NCBI RefSeq assembly: GCF_001280065.1 | Contig: NZ_LGEA01000097.1 | Span: 62,001-126,000 of the forward strand | Length of the DNA: 64,000 nt | Source: Streptomyces sp. NRRL B-1140 | Lineage (GTDB): Bacteria; Actinomycetota; Actinomycetes; Streptomycetales; Streptomycetaceae | Direction of reading: 5' to 3' | Shown here: piece after piece, positions 25,220 to 34,023 of the stretch | How positions within the stretch are numbered: position 1 is the stretch's first letter | Layout: each line of letters opens with the position of its first letter | Translations under genes and position numbers: made by a program | Notes under the pieces: model-generated | Database searches by the model: none | Seen by the model: only the letters and a program-made list of their open reading frames with translations | What the model was told of the DNA's origin: nothing

Positions 25220-25942
25220 TCACCGCCCCGGGGGCCTCCCCCACACCCTCCCTTTGGGCAGTGGTCCGGCGTAGCTCCCCGCCCGGCTCGTCGTCAAGCC
25301 CAGTGCCACGAGCGACTCCGCCAGTCTGACCGCCGCTGCGACCCCGTCGACGACGGGCAGGCCGAGCTTCCGGCCGACGGCCCGCTGCAGCCCCGTCATG
25401 CCGGCGCAGCCCAGGACGAGCACCTCCGCCCCGGCCGCGCAGGCCCGTTCGGCGGCGGCCAGGAACGCCGTCTCGGTCCGCTCCGCGTCACCGAGGTCGA
25501 GCACGTTCAGGCCCGTACCGACGATCGCCGCGCAGTTGCGCGCCACACCGGCCGTCTCCAGGCTGTCCTCGATCTGGCCGCGCGAGCGCTCCAGAGTGGT
25601 CACGACGCCGTAGCGGCGGCCCAGAAGGCAGGCGAGGTGCGCCGCGGCCTCGGTGATGTCGACGACGGGCACGTCGACCAGTTCCCGCGCGCCCTCCCTC
25701 CCGTGCTCTCCGAATCCGGCCATGACCACGGCGTCGTACGGCGGCCCGTCGTAGGCGCGCAGTGTGTCCAGTACGGCGGCGGCGGACAGAAAGCTGTCGA
25801 GCCAGCCCTCCGCGGACTCCGGCCCCCAGGCCGGGGTCAGTCCGGTCACGGTGGTGCCCGGGCCTGCGGCGGCCCGGGCACCTCGTACGATCTCCTCGGT
25901 CATCTCCTGCGTGGTGTTGCAGTTGGTGACGACGATCCGCAC
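25220..25942 (-). CDS. Asp/Glu/hydantoin racemase family protein (HyuE-like)
   Basis: A 240-residue protein of the Asp/Glu racemase superfamily, closest in pattern to hydantoin racemase: VVTNCNTTQEMT at the N-terminus, VVDITEAAAHLA, and VLVLGCAGMTG with Cys179. The usual first catalytic cysteine in the (A/V)CFG motif is replaced: the sequence reads MAGFGEHG with Gly76. A two-base racemase mechanism is thus doubtful, and an isomerase or decarboxylase variant is possible. It starts at GTG 25942 with GGAGGT upstream, 5 bp after the transporter stop, so it is in an operon with the NCS1 permease. Confidence 0.85.
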   Translation of the reverse strand: MRIVVTNCNTTQEMTEEIVRGARAAAGPGTTVTGLTPAWGPESAEGWLDSFLSAAAVLDTLRAYDGPPYDAVVMAGFGEHGREGARELVDVPVVDITEAAAHLACLLGRRYGVVTTLERSRGQIEDSLETAGVARNCAAIVGTGLNVLDLGDAERTETAFLAAAERACAAGAEVLVLGCAGMTGLQRAVGRKLGLPVVDGVAAAVRLAESLVALGLTTSRAGSYAGPLPKGRVWGRPPGR

Positions 25943-25947
25943 GTCTC

Positions 25948-27399
25948 TCAGACCTCCGCGGTCGCGCGCTCGGGACGGCACAGGGCCGCGTACAGCCCGG
26001 CGGCGAGCGCCGTGCCGATGAACCAGGAGTACGGAGCCACGTCGCTGAAGGTCTTCACCAGCGCGAGCACCGCGGCGACACCGGCGGCCGGCAGGAACGC
26101 CCACAGCGCCTTGGGGTTGAAGCCCTTGCGGTAGTGGTAGCGGGCGCCGGGAGAGGCGTCGAACAGCTCGTCGACGTTCACCCGGCCGCGCTTGACCCAG
26201 TAGTAGTCGACCATGATCACGCCGAACAGCGGTCCGAGGAAGGCGCCGAGACCGCCGAGGAAGTAGTTCACGACGGTCGGGTTGGAGAAGAGGTTCCAGG
26301 GGGTGACGAGCAGCGCGGCGACGGTGCTGATCATGCCGCCGACCTTGAAAGTGATCTTCTGCGGCCACACGTTGGCCAGGTCGTACGCCGGCGAGACGAA
26401 GTTGGCGACGATGTTGACGCCCATGGTGGCGACGGCGAAGGTCAGCGCGCCCACGACCAGCACCCAGGTGTTGCCGATCTCGGCGACGAGGTAGGCGGGG
26501 TCGGTGATCTCCTTGCCGAAGACCTCGAAGGCGCCCGCGGTGACGATGACCGACACGATCACGAAGGCCGTGGAGTTGACGGGCAGGCCCCAGAAGTTGC
26601 CGCGCTTGACGGACCGGTAGTCGGGCGCGAAGCGGGAGAAGTCGCAGAAGTTGAGCATCAGGGTGCCGTAGGTGGCGAGGACCAGGCCGATCGCACCGAA
26701 CCACTGGCGCCACTGCTCGCCGACGGAGACCGGGTGCGGGGTCGAGGTCAGCGAGATCGTCCAGTCCGCCTTGGCGAGGATCCACACGGCCAGCGCGATC
26801 ATCACGAGCCAGATCGCGGGGCCGCAGAAGTCCTGGAACTTGCGGACCGATTCCATGCCCCGGCTGATGATCGCCGCCTGGACCAGCCACAGGGCGATGA
26901 AGGAGACCCAGCCGAGCGCGTCCAGGCCGAGGAAGGAGTTGTGCGTCCACGACTCCAGGCCGGGCCAGGCCGCCAGCAGCATCACGTTGACGGCGACCGA
27001 GGCGAGGTAGGTCTGGATGCCGTACCACATGATGGCGATCACGGCCCTGATCAGCGCCGGGATGTTGGCGCCCCAGATGCCGAAGGCGATCCGGCTGACG
27101 ACCGGGAAGGGCACGCCGTGGCGCTGGCCGATCTTCCCCATCCAGTTCATGCCGATGTAGATGATCACGAACCCGACGAGCAGGGACGTGAAGATCTGCC
27201 AGACGTTCATGCCCAGGAAGAGCAGCCCGGCGGCGAAGGTGTAGTTGCCGAGGTTGTGGACGTCGGACATCCACATGGCGAAGAGGTCGAAGACCTTCCA
27301 GTTGCGTTTCCCGGCGGGCGCGAGGTCTTCGTTGGTGAGCCGGGGATCGGGGACGGACACGGGGGTGCCGGTGGTCACGGCACGATCGGCGAGGGACAC
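25948..27399 (-). CDS. NCS1-family nucleobase/hydantoin/allantoin:cation symporter
   Basis: A 483-residue permease with about 12 membrane helices. The N-terminal LTNEDLAPAGKRNWKVFDLFAMWMSDVHNLGNY is the NCS1 signature seen in Mhp1, PucI and related carriers; GNFWGLPVNS and CDFSRFAPDYRS are further family motifs. Substrates in the family are hydantoins, allantoin, cytosine, uracil or thiamine. The racemase-like gene downstream favours a hydantoin or ureide. GTG 27399 follows TGGAGG. Upstream lies a perfect 16-bp palindrome and the divergent GntR gene. Confidence 0.92.
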   Translation of the reverse strand: MSLADRAVTTGTPVSVPDPRLTNEDLAPAGKRNWKVFDLFAMWMSDVHNLGNYTFAAGLLFLGMNVWQIFTSLLVGFVIIYIGMNWMGKIGQRHGVPFPVVSRIAFGIWGANIPALIRAVIAIMWYGIQTYLASVAVNVMLLAAWPGLESWTHNSFLGLDALGWVSFIALWLVQAAIISRGMESVRKFQDFCGPAIWLVMIALAVWILAKADWTISLTSTPHPVSVGEQWRQWFGAIGLVLATYGTLMLNFCDFSRFAPDYRSVKRGNFWGLPVNSTAFVIVSVIVTAGAFEVFGKEITDPAYLVAEIGNTWVLVVGALTFAVATMGVNIVANFVSPAYDLANVWPQKITFKVGGMISTVAALLVTPWNLFSNPTVVNYFLGGLGAFLGPLFGVIMVDYYWVKRGRVNVDELFDASPGARYHYRKGFNPKALWAFLPAAGVAAVLALVKTFSDVAPYSWFIGTALAAGLYAALCRPERATAEV

Positions 27400-27455
27400 G
27401 GGGCCTCCAGAGCAAGGGGACGGCGGAGGACTGCGCTGCGGGGGGGCTGCGGCGT

Positions 27456-27471
27456 GTTTGGTATACCAAAC
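27456..27471. promoter_or_regulatory. 16-bp perfect palindrome, operator of the divergent GntR/NCS1 region
   Basis: GTTTGGTATACCAAAC is a perfect palindrome 57 bp upstream of the permease start and 92 bp upstream of the GntR start. Its TGGTATACCA core matches the TNGTATACNA-type sites bound by FadR/FCD subfamily GntR regulators. Confidence 0.75.
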
Positions 27472-27562
27472 TGCGGTCATGGTCTCGCCGTCAACCGTTC
27501 CGACGGATATCGCTCCTGTTAACGCTCCGTAAAAGACCCCTCGCGTCGGCGAGGATGGCTGC

Positions 27563-28246
27563 ATGACGAAGATCGAACCCCTGGGAGCGGTGCGCGAACG
27601 CGTCACGTCCGAGCTGCGGCAGCAGATCATCGCGGGCAGCCTGCTTCCCGGCGACCGCCTGGTCGAGCGCGAGCTGGCGGAGCGCTTCGGCGTCTCGCGC
27701 GTGCCGGTCCGCGAGGCGATCCGGGCCCTGGTGGCCGAGGGCTTCGTCCACTTCGAGACGCCCCGCCGCACGGTGGTCCGCCGTCTCACCCCGACCGACG
27801 TGAAGGAACTGTTCGAACTGCGAGAAGCCCTGGAGGTCTACGCCGCCGGACTGGCCGCCTCCCGCGCGACACCGCGGGACCTGGCCGAGGTCCGGGAGCT
27901 GATCGACCGCGCCGCCGCCGCCACCGAGGCCGGTGACGCCGAGACGATCACCGACGTGAACAGCCGGCTGCACGACCGCATCGTGGCCATGGCCGGCAAC
28001 AGCCTGCTGACCGAGGCCCTGGAGCCGGTCGCCGGGCGGCTGCGCTGGATGACCCGGCGCAACGAGGAGTGGCCCCAGCTCCTCGTGGAACACCGCGAGC
28101 TGTACGAGGCCATCGCCTCGGGCGACCCGGACCGGGCCCGCGCGCACGCGCTGACGCACGTGCGGACCAATTACCGCTCCACCGTCCGCCACCTGTTCGG
28201 CGAGGAGGCGGCTCCCTACCCGCCCGGGGAAGCGGCCGCTCCCTGA
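27563..28246 (+). CDS. GntR-family transcriptional regulator (FadR/FCD subfamily)
   Basis: A 227-residue regulator. The winged helix at about 8-75 ([45 protein letters not shown]) is canonical GntR. The all-helical FCD domain (about 88-215) has [15 protein letters not shown], the Asp and His pair in [13 protein letters not shown] and [10 protein letters not shown], which usually bind a metal and a small carboxylate. It is divergent from the NCS1 permease/racemase operon and should repress it through the palindrome at 27456-27471 until the transported ligand or its product binds. Start ATG 27563 follows GAGGATGG. Confidence 0.94.
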   Translation: MTKIEPLGAVRERVTSELRQQIIAGSLLPGDRLVERELAERFGVSRVPVREAIRALVAEGFVHFETPRRTVVRRLTPTDVKELFELREALEVYAAGLAASRATPRDLAEVRELIDRAAAATEAGDAETITDVNSRLHDRIVAMAGNSLLTEALEPVAGRLRWMTRRNEEWPQLLVEHRELYEAIASGDPDRARAHALTHVRTNYRSTVRHLFGEEAAPYPPGEAAAP

Positions 28247-28947
28247 ACGCCACGGGTCGGCAGCCCCGCCGCCCGCCCGGCCGTCCGCAGGACGTCGCGC
28301 AACATGGCGGGGGTGAGCCGGCCGGTGAAGGTGTTGCGCTGGCTGACGTGGAAGCAGCCGAAGAGTTCCAGCCCGTCGAGGCGGAACCGGGCTCCGTGGG
28401 AGAAGGCGGGGCGTGGCCGGGGCAGGGGCCAGCCGGCCTCGGCGAACGCGGGCAGCGCGGCCTGCCAGCCGAAACCGCCGAGCACCACCACGGCCCGCAG
28501 CGTCGGGCGCAGCAGCCGCAGTTCCTGCACGAGCCAGGGACGGCAGGTGTCGCGCTCCTCGGGGGTGGGTTTGTTGGCCGGCGGGGCGCAGTGCACGGGC
28601 GAGGTGACGCGCACGCCGTGCAGTTCCAGACCGTCGTGGGCGTGCACGGCGGTCGGCTGGGAGGCGAGACCCACGTCGTACAGCGCCTCGTAGAGCACGT
28701 CCCCGGATCGGTCTCCGGTGAACATCCGGCCGGTGCGGTTGCCGCCGTGCGCTGCGGGGGCGAGTCCGACGATCAGCAGCCGGGCGTCCGCCGGCCCGAA
28801 ACCGGGCACCGGCCGACCCCAGTAGGTCCAGTCCGCGAAGGCGGCCCGCTTGACCCGGGCCACCTCCTCGCGCCAGGAGACCAGCCGCGGGCAGGCCCTG
28901 CAGTCAGCGATGCGCCGGTCGAGGAGGGGAAGGCCGCTGGCGTCCAT
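28216..28947 (-). CDS. uracil-DNA glycosylase, family 5 (UdgB-like)
   Basis: A 243-residue iron-sulfur DNA glycosylase that excises uracil and other deaminated bases. [4Fe-4S] ligands are C-x2-C at about 17/20 (CRACPRL) and C-x14-C in [17 protein letters not shown]. Motif 1 is [19 protein letters not shown] (the A-H-G-G-N form, lacking the Asp/Glu of families 1 and 4, is typical of family 5). Motif 3 is [11 protein letters not shown] 28947 or the adjacent GTG 28950 may be used; both have weak ribosome binding sites. The 3' end overlaps the convergent GntR gene by 31 bp. Confidence 0.88.
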   Translation of the reverse strand: MDASGLPLLDRRIADCRACPRLVSWREEVARVKRAAFADWTYWGRPVPGFGPADARLLIVGLAPAAHGGNRTGRMFTGDRSGDVLYEALYDVGLASQPTAVHAHDGLELHGVRVTSPVHCAPPANKPTPEERDTCRPWLVQELRLLRPTLRAVVVLGGFGWQAALPAFAEAGWPLPRPRPAFSHGARFRLDGLELFGCFHVSQRNTFTGRLTPAMLRDVLRTAGRAAGLPTRGVQGAAASPGG

Positions 28948-28999
28948 CACTCCACGGTAGGGGCGGCGGGGGCCACCTCCCTCATCGGGGGCGGAGCGC

Positions 29000-30328
29000 T
29001 CAGGACATGCCGGCAGGCGTGCCCGGGGCGACGGCCGCGCCCGGCGCGGGCTGTGCGCCGACGCGGCGCAGCCAGAGCAGCGCCCCGGCCAGCAGCAGCG
29101 CTCCGGTCAGCAACCACGGCAGCGGGCCCGGCCGCAACGCCCCGACGACGAGGCCGGCGAGCGCGCCGGCCAGCTGCAGGGCGAGCGACTGGACGGACAG
29201 GGCGGTGGCGCGGCCCGCACCCGCGACGCGGCGGTGCAGGAGATCGTTCTGGTTCGGGGACGCGGCACCGAGGCCGAGGTAGAGCAGGCAGAAGCCGACG
29301 ACCGCCAAGGCCGTGGCCACCGGGCATACCGAGGTCGCGGTGACGGCGAGCAGCAACAGGCCCGTCGCCCCCGTCCCGAGACAGACCAGCACGGCCCGCT
29401 CCCCACTGCCCGCGACCCGGGCGGTGAGCGGCGCGAGGTGGCTGCCGACGCCGTTGCACACGAACCCCACACAAGCGAACGCGGCGTACACCATCGCTCC
29501 GGAGCCGGGCGCTCCGGTCAGCTCGACGGTACGGCCCGGTACAAGGAGTTCGATGGTGGCCACGGCACTGCCGACGGCCGCGGCGGTGAGCAGGATCCGG
29601 CGTACCAGCGCGTCGCGGCCACCCGTCCGCAGTCCGTCCAGGACGGTGACCGGGACGCCGCGCAGCACCGAGCGCAGGGTGGTCCGCGGCCGCGGCGGCT
29701 CCCGCAGGGAGGCCAGCGCGTAACAGACGAGGGCGACCCTGACGGCGGCTCCCAGCAGCATCGGAACGGACAGGGGCAGCACCGCGCCGGACGTCGCCTC
29801 GCTCAGCCTGGCCCCGAGGCCGGGCCCCAGCCCGAGGAGCCAGGGCAGGCCACCGCCGAGCAGCATGCCGACCGCGAGCGCGGCGGAGGTCGCGGAGCCG
29901 CCCCTTGCCAGGCCCGTGCGCAGATCTGCGCCCGGACCGGAACACTCCTGGACGGTGTCGACGTACCAGGCCTCGGCGGTGCCGCTGGACAGGGCCCGGG
30001 CCGCGCCCATGAGCACCATGCCGGCGGCGAGCACCCACGCGGTGGTGCCGAGGCCGACCAGGACGCAGGCGACCCCGTTGAGCGCCCCGGCCACGGCCAG
30101 TACCGGGCGGCGCCCGAGCACATCGGAGAGCCCGCCCGTGGGCAGCTCCAGCGCGGCCACGGTGAGCGAGTGGGCGGCGAAGAGCCCCGCGACCGTGGCC
30201 AGGGACATGCCGCGCTCGCCGAGCAGCAGGACCATCGAGGCCAGGCCCAGGCCCGACGGCAGCCACAGCAGGGCGCAGACGGTGACGTAGCGCCGACGAG
30301 CCGTTCGTGCCTGCGGCAGCTCGGTCAT
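29000..30328 (-). CDS. MFS transporter
   Basis: A 442-residue permease with about 12 membrane helices. The motif A equivalent is [13 protein letters not shown] between helices 2 and 3, typical of the drug-efflux MFS branch, and [17 protein letters not shown] lies at the matching site in the second half. The start overlaps the stop of an ArsR-type regulator gene in ATGA. This is the common arrangement of a repressor with its efflux pump. The substrate is unknown. Confidence 0.9.
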   Translation of the reverse strand: MTELPQARTARRRYVTVCALLWLPSGLGLASMVLLLGERGMSLATVAGLFAAHSLTVAALELPTGGLSDVLGRRPVLAVAGALNGVACVLVGLGTTAWVLAAGMVLMGAARALSSGTAEAWYVDTVQECSGPGADLRTGLARGGSATSAALAVGMLLGGGLPWLLGLGPGLGARLSEATSGAVLPLSVPMLLGAAVRVALVCYALASLREPPRPRTTLRSVLRGVPVTVLDGLRTGGRDALVRRILLTAAAVGSAVATIELLVPGRTVELTGAPGSGAMVYAAFACVGFVCNGVGSHLAPLTARVAGSGERAVLVCLGTGATGLLLLAVTATSVCPVATALAVVGFCLLYLGLGAASPNQNDLLHRRVAGAGRATALSVQSLALQLAGALAGLVVGALRPGPLPWLLTGALLLAGALLWLRRVGAQPAPGAAVAPGTPAGMS

Positions 30329-30942
30329 GAGGGACCCTGGCGGTCCGCGTCCGCGGGGTCGTGCGGGGCGAGTGGCAGCCCGGCGGTGAGGAGGACCACG
30401 TGTTCGGCACGCGGGTCGTCCGCGTCCCGGGCCGTCAGCTCCTCCAGCTTCCCGGCCAGGGTGTCCCAGAGCTCCGTGAGGGACTGGGCCGTCAGGCGGG
30501 GCATGACGTCGCTGACCCCGGACGGCTCCACCCACTCCTGGCCGAGGCGCCCGGCCGCCAGGTCCGCCTCGTGCCGGGCGAGGGACCTCTCCAGATGCTC
30601 GATCTGCTGCCGCCGCGAGAGGCTGACGAAGGCGCGGCCCGCGGCGGTGGACTCCATCGTCTCGTTGCTCCAGGACGTGAGGGTGTGCAGCGCCCGCCAG
30701 CGCCGCTCCCGCCCGTCGCGGTGCTCGGCCTCGGCGATGAACGCGTACTTCGCCAGCACCCGCAGGTGGTAGCTGGTCGACGCCGACGACTCCCGCGTCC
30801 GGGCGGCCAGCTCACTCGCCGTGGCTGGCCCGTCCTGCCGCAACAGCCCGAGCAGCCGGATGCGCAGGGGATGGGTCAGGGCCTTCAACGCGGCGGTGTC
30901 GCGCTCGGGATCGAGGAGGCGTTTGCGCTCGTCGCTGTCCAT
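30325..30942 (-). CDS. ArsR-type winged-helix regulator (HTH_20)
   Basis: A 205-residue regulator. The winged helix at about 18-90 (ALKALTHPLRIRLLGLLRQDGPATASELAARTRESSASTSYHLRVL) is of the ArsR/HTH_20 type, with a long C-terminal helical part. No metal-binding Cys motif is present, so it is not a metal sensor of the ArsR/SmtB kind. It heads a two-gene operon with the MFS pump. Overlapping GCAAAA/TTTTGC inverted repeats lie 30-50 bp upstream of the start, the right place for autorepression. Start ATG 30942 is chosen over an earlier codon at 30975 because the latter would include operator DNA. Confidence 0.9.
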   Translation of the reverse strand: MDSDERKRLLDPERDTAALKALTHPLRIRLLGLLRQDGPATASELAARTRESSASTSYHLRVLAKYAFIAEAEHRDGRERRWRALHTLTSWSNETMESTAAGRAFVSLSRRQQIEHLERSLARHEADLAAGRLGQEWVEPSGVSDVMPRLTAQSLTELWDTLAGKLEELTARDADDPRAEHVVLLTAGLPLAPHDPADADRQGPS

Positions 30943-30971
30943 GCCGGGAGAGTAGGGCGCCGGGACATTTG

Positions 30972-30991
30972 GCAAAAGAGTTTTTGCAAAA
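30972..30991. promoter_or_regulatory. overlapping inverted repeats, candidate operator of the ArsR/MFS operon
   Basis: GCAAAA-GAGT-TTTTGC (30972-30987) and the overlapping TTTTGCAAAA (30982-30991) form a compact AT-rich operator in an otherwise GC-rich sequence, 30-49 bp upstream of the regulator start. Confidence 0.6.
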
Positions 30992-31063
30992 TTTGTTTGG
31001 GGGAAGCGGGCGCCAGGGCCAAATCAACCCGTCGGGGTGGTGCGGAGGACTAAGGTCGAGGAC

Positions 31064-31669
31064 ATGGCTTCTGAGGGTGCGCAGCACGACCCGAGGGACG
31101 GGACGCAGGATTCGGCGTCCGGGTCCCCCACCCCCGTCGGCACCTCCACGGGAGGCGATGCCCAGCAGCTGGATCCGAAGGTCGCCGCGGCGATCACCAC
31201 TGCCGAGGCCGCGGGCCCGCAGACGGGTACGGCCGTCCGCGTCGACAGCTGGATCTGGTCCGTACGCCTCGTCAAGAGCCGCTCCATGGGAGCCACCGCC
31301 TGCCGGGGCGGCCACGTGCGCGTCAACGGCGAGCGCGTGAAGCCCGCACACGCCGTCCGCGTCGGTGACGAGGTGCGCCTGCGGCACGAAGGCCGCGAAC
31401 GGGTCGTCATCGTCACGCGGCTGATCCGCAAGCGGGTCGGCGCTCCCGTGGCCACCCAGTGCTACATCGACAACTCCCCGCCCCCTCCGCCACGCGAGGC
31501 CGTCGCCCCCGCCGGTGTCCGCGACCGCGGCGCAGGCCGCCCCACCAAGCGGGACCGCCGCGAAATGGACCGCCTCCGCGGCTCGACGGGCCCCGGCAGC
31601 GTGTCCGGCCCCGGGCCCGTTCCCGGCGGCGGAGCGTTCGGCAGCGGCTCGGGCCGACGCGCGCCCTGA
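31064..31669 (+). CDS. RNA-binding S4 domain protein
   Basis: A 201-residue protein with a single S4 domain at about 67-125 (RVDSWIWSVRLVKSRSMGATACRGGHVRVNGERVKPAHAVRVGDEVRL). This is the Hsp15 (HslR)/YlmH-like RNA-binding fold that acts on ribosomes or rRNA. The N-terminal 60 residues and the Pro/Gly/Arg-rich C-terminal 50 residues look disordered. Hsp15 in E. coli rescues stalled 50S subunits; whether this longer actinobacterial form does so is unknown. Start 31064 follows GGTCGAGG. Confidence 0.87.
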   Translation: MASEGAQHDPRDGTQDSASGSPTPVGTSTGGDAQQLDPKVAAAITTAEAAGPQTGTAVRVDSWIWSVRLVKSRSMGATACRGGHVRVNGERVKPAHAVRVGDEVRLRHEGRERVVIVTRLIRKRVGAPVATQCYIDNSPPPPPREAVAPAGVRDRGAGRPTKRDRREMDRLRGSTGPGSVSGPGPVPGGGAFGSGSGRRAP

Positions 31670-31691
31670 GCGAGTGTCACGGGCCGGCCGA

Positions 31692-31710
31692 CCCGGGGAG
31701 GGACCCCGGG
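31692..31710. terminator. hairpin between the S4 and DoxX genes
   Basis: CCCGGGG-AGGGA-CCCCGGG is a perfect 7-bp stem with a 5-nt loop in the 74-bp gap between convergent genes, so it could serve both. Confidence 0.5.
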
Positions 31711-31743
31711 CAGGGGGCCGTGGGCCGGTAAAGACGCGGCCGG

Positions 31744-32205
31744 TCACGTCCGACGCCGCAGCAGCCGGAGCAGATCCGCGTTGTGACGCCGCCGCGCCCA
31801 CGCTATGAGGGTGAGCGGAACGATCAGAATCACCGGCGTCGCCGCGTACTGCCCGTCGAAGACGGCTGTCTGCACGATGAACGCGCCCACCATCAACGCG
31901 CTCAGCGCCATCGCCGCCACGGACTGCAGCACCGGGATCAACAGTGCGACCGCCCCGGCCAGTTCGAGCGCGCCGATGGTGTACATCCCCGCGCTGCCCC
32001 AGCCGAGCCGCTCGAACGACTCGGCAGCCGAGGCGTGCCCGATCAGCTTGGGCAGGGCGCTCGCGATCGCGTAGAAGAGGGCGAGCAGCACCTGCACAGC
32101 ACGCAGGGCGATGCGCGCACGCCGCCCTCGAGCGGTCGCGGACTCGGCGACGACGACGCCGACAGGGGTGGTGTCGGCCGGGACGGCAGCGGTGGTCTCG
32201 GACAT
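31744..32205 (-). CDS. DoxX-family membrane protein
   Basis: A 153-residue protein with a 27-residue polar N-terminus, then four membrane helices (about 33-140). ALRAVQVLLALFYAIASALPKLIGHASAAESFERLGWG and MYTIGALELAGAVALLIP follow the DoxX/DoxX-like pattern. Some DoxX proteins support thiosulfate or mycothiol-linked redox homeostasis; a role here is not evident from neighbours. The start ATG 32205 has AGGAGACC upstream. Confidence 0.85.
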   Translation of the reverse strand: MSETTAAVPADTTPVGVVVAESATARGRRARIALRAVQVLLALFYAIASALPKLIGHASAAESFERLGWGSAGMYTIGALELAGAVALLIPVLQSVAAMALSALMVGAFIVQTAVFDGQYAATPVILIVPLTLIAWARRRHNADLLRLLRRRT

Positions 32206-32334
32206 GAGGGTCTCCTGGTCACAGTGGTCCGTGGTGGTGTCGGAGAGGTAGACCGGCTCCCGCTTCGGAACTCATCGCTGCCCGGAGCGTGAAGTGAACG
32301 GGTGACCGCGGCGCTGTCCGCCCCGTCCTGCCGG

Positions 32335-32818
32335 TCACGGACGAAGCAGGTGGAGCCTCTCCCTCGGGTAGGGGGTCGTCCGGCTTTCCTCCTGGAGGGT
32401 GCGGTAGAAGTCGGTCATCACAGCCGCGACCGGGGCGTTGCGTGTGAGGATCTCGGCTGCCCCTGGCGGCGCTCCGGCCGTTCGCCTCCCCCGGGCCCAC
32501 GCTCGTATCAGCTCCTCACGGGTTTCCAAATCCCCGCCGTACAGGGCGGTGATCAGCCAGTTCACGAGGTAACTGGCCGTGTAGCAGCGGTCGTAGGCGT
32601 CGTGCTCCTCGTAGAAGCCGGCCTCGGCGGGTGTCAGACCGGCGTGCCGGAAACCTCCAGCCGGACCGATCTCCCCCCCCGATGCCGACACCCAACGGCT
32701 CGGCTGTGCCGACCAGGTCGCGCAGTTCGGCGTCCCCGAGCAGCGCCAGGGAGGTCGCGACCGTGTCGTACCGGCTCAGGCGCCCGGCCTCCGCTCCCCC
32801 GGGCCGGTTTTCACGCAC
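32335..32818 (-). pseudogene. hypothetical protein gene with an apparent frameshift at a C8 tract
   Basis: Two minus-strand frames with coding character meet inside a run of eight C at 32673-32680. The first, from GTG 32818, reads RYDTVATSLALLGDAELRDLVGTAEPLGVGIGG. The second continues from FRHAGLTPAEAGFYEEHDAYDR through VNWLITALYGGDLETREELIRAW to the stop at 32335. Joined, they give about 160 residues of one ordinary protein with no recognised domain. The start overlaps the upstream methyltransferase stop by 8 bp, so they form an operon. Either a real frameshift, slippage expression, or a homopolymer sequencing error; the tract length favours the last two. Confidence 0.65.
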
Positions 32819-33509
32819 TTCCGGCGGCCTCGGCCGTCGGCACCGCCCGTACCCATGTCCGGTCCTCCGTCAGACATCGGTCGACCGTCAGGCCCGCTTC
32901 CTCCAGCGCTTTCTCGAACTGCTTCTCCGTCAGAGGGCGCGCGCGGAAGGTCTGGGTCCAGACCGCGTCCGGGAACTCGTACTCCGCGCGCACCGAACGG
33001 ACTCCATCGCCGACCGGCTCCGACGAGGTGATCCGCACAGTGAAGCCGCTGGGGTCCTTGCGTTCGCGCGGAACGTTGTCGTGGTAGTCCTCCCCCTCCC
33101 GCTGGATCAGCACGCAGCCGCCCTCCGCGACATGGCGCACGCAGGTGCGGAGCAAGCCGCGCCGCACCTCGGCGTCTCCCGCGTGCACGAGGAACGACGC
33201 GAGCAGCACCACGTCGAACGTCTCGCCCAGTGCCAGCTCCTCGATCGGGGCGCATATCGTCCGCGCGCCCCGCACCCGCTCCAGCATGGCCGCGGACTCG
33301 TCCACGGCGGTGACCGTGAATCCCCGCTCCAGCAGGGCGTGGGTCATGCGCCCCACCCCGCTCCCGAGCTCCAGAATGCGAGCGCCCTCGGGGACCGCGG
33401 CCGCGATGACATCCGGTTCCTCCCCGATGGGCAGCCGGGTGTACAGCTCCACCGCGCAGCCGTCCGGGGTGATGGCCCCGGGCCCGGTCCCCGCGTATCC
33501 CTCACGCAT
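32811..33509 (-). CDS. class I SAM-dependent methyltransferase
   Basis: A 232-residue methyltransferase with ILELGSGVGRMTHALLERG as SAM motif I (about 48-66), VTAVDESAAML as motif II, FDVVLLASFLVHAGD as motif III/IV and HVAEGGCVLIQREG as motif V. The acceptor is unknown. ATG 33509 has GGAG 8 nt upstream; an earlier ATG at 33521 would place that GGAG inside the gene and lacks its own ribosome binding site, but is possible. The frameshifted gene follows in the same operon. Confidence 0.86.
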   Translation of the reverse strand: MREGYAGTGPGAITPDGCAVELYTRLPIGEEPDVIAAAVPEGARILELGSGVGRMTHALLERGFTVTAVDESAAMLERVRGARTICAPIEELALGETFDVVLLASFLVHAGDAEVRRGLLRTCVRHVAEGGCVLIQREGEDYHDNVPRERKDPSGFTVRITSSEPVGDGVRSVRAEYEFPDAVWTQTFRARPLTEKQFEKALEEAGLTVDRCLTEDRTWVRAVPTAEAAGSA

Positions 33510-33648
33510 TGTCGTCTCCATGCCCGCACAACGGACGGCGTCCGCACACCCGTTCCACAAACCTCCACCTTCACCCGACCGGGTGAAAGAGACGGCGAGG
33601 GCGTCCACATGCGCCTCGCCGGAGCGTCCACCGGCACCTTTGCCGCCC

Positions 33649-33678
33649 TTGGTGCACCCTCGCCACGAGGAGTAGGTT
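33649..33678 (+). promoter_or_regulatory. possible promoter of the small membrane protein gene
   Basis: TTGGTG (33649-33654), 18 bp, then TAGGTT (33673-33678), ending about 24 bp before the start codon. Confidence 0.3.
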
Positions 33679-33701
33679 GCAAGAAGGAGTGGTGATCGAC
33701 G

Positions 33702-33965
33702 ATGCGTACCGGCAGTGAGCCGAGGACCGCGCGCAGTGCCCTGCGGGCGCGCTTCTGGCTGAGCCTGTGGGGGCTGGTGTGGGCGCTCTTCGGGACCGTG
33801 GCGTTCGCCATCGCCGGGCGGAGCGGGTGGGCGATCGCCTGCGGAGTGCTGCTGCTGATCGTCACGGTCGATCTGGCCGTCGTCCTGCGGCACATCCGCC
33901 AGGGCCCGCACTACCAGCCGGGCCCCGACATCCCGCCCTACCAGCCGCCGGACGACCGCGCCTGA
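33702..33965 (+). CDS. small membrane protein (DUF6343-like)
   Basis: An 87-residue protein with a basic N-terminus (about 1-18), two closely spaced membrane helices (about 19-39 and 43-62) and a soluble Pro/Tyr-rich tail (GPHYQPGPDIPPYQPPDD). AAGGAG lies at good distance before ATG 33702. The pattern fits the actinobacterial DUF6343 proteins from memory; no function is known. Confidence 0.75.
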   Translation: MRTGSEPRTARSALRARFWLSLWGLVWALFGTVAFAIAGRSGWAIACGVLLLIVTVDLAVVLRHIRQGPHYQPGPDIPPYQPPDDRA

Positions 33966-34023
33966 GAGCACCCTCCGAGCAGGCCTCTCACGCCCCAGGA
34001 GCGGGGCGCACCGGGCAGGCCCC

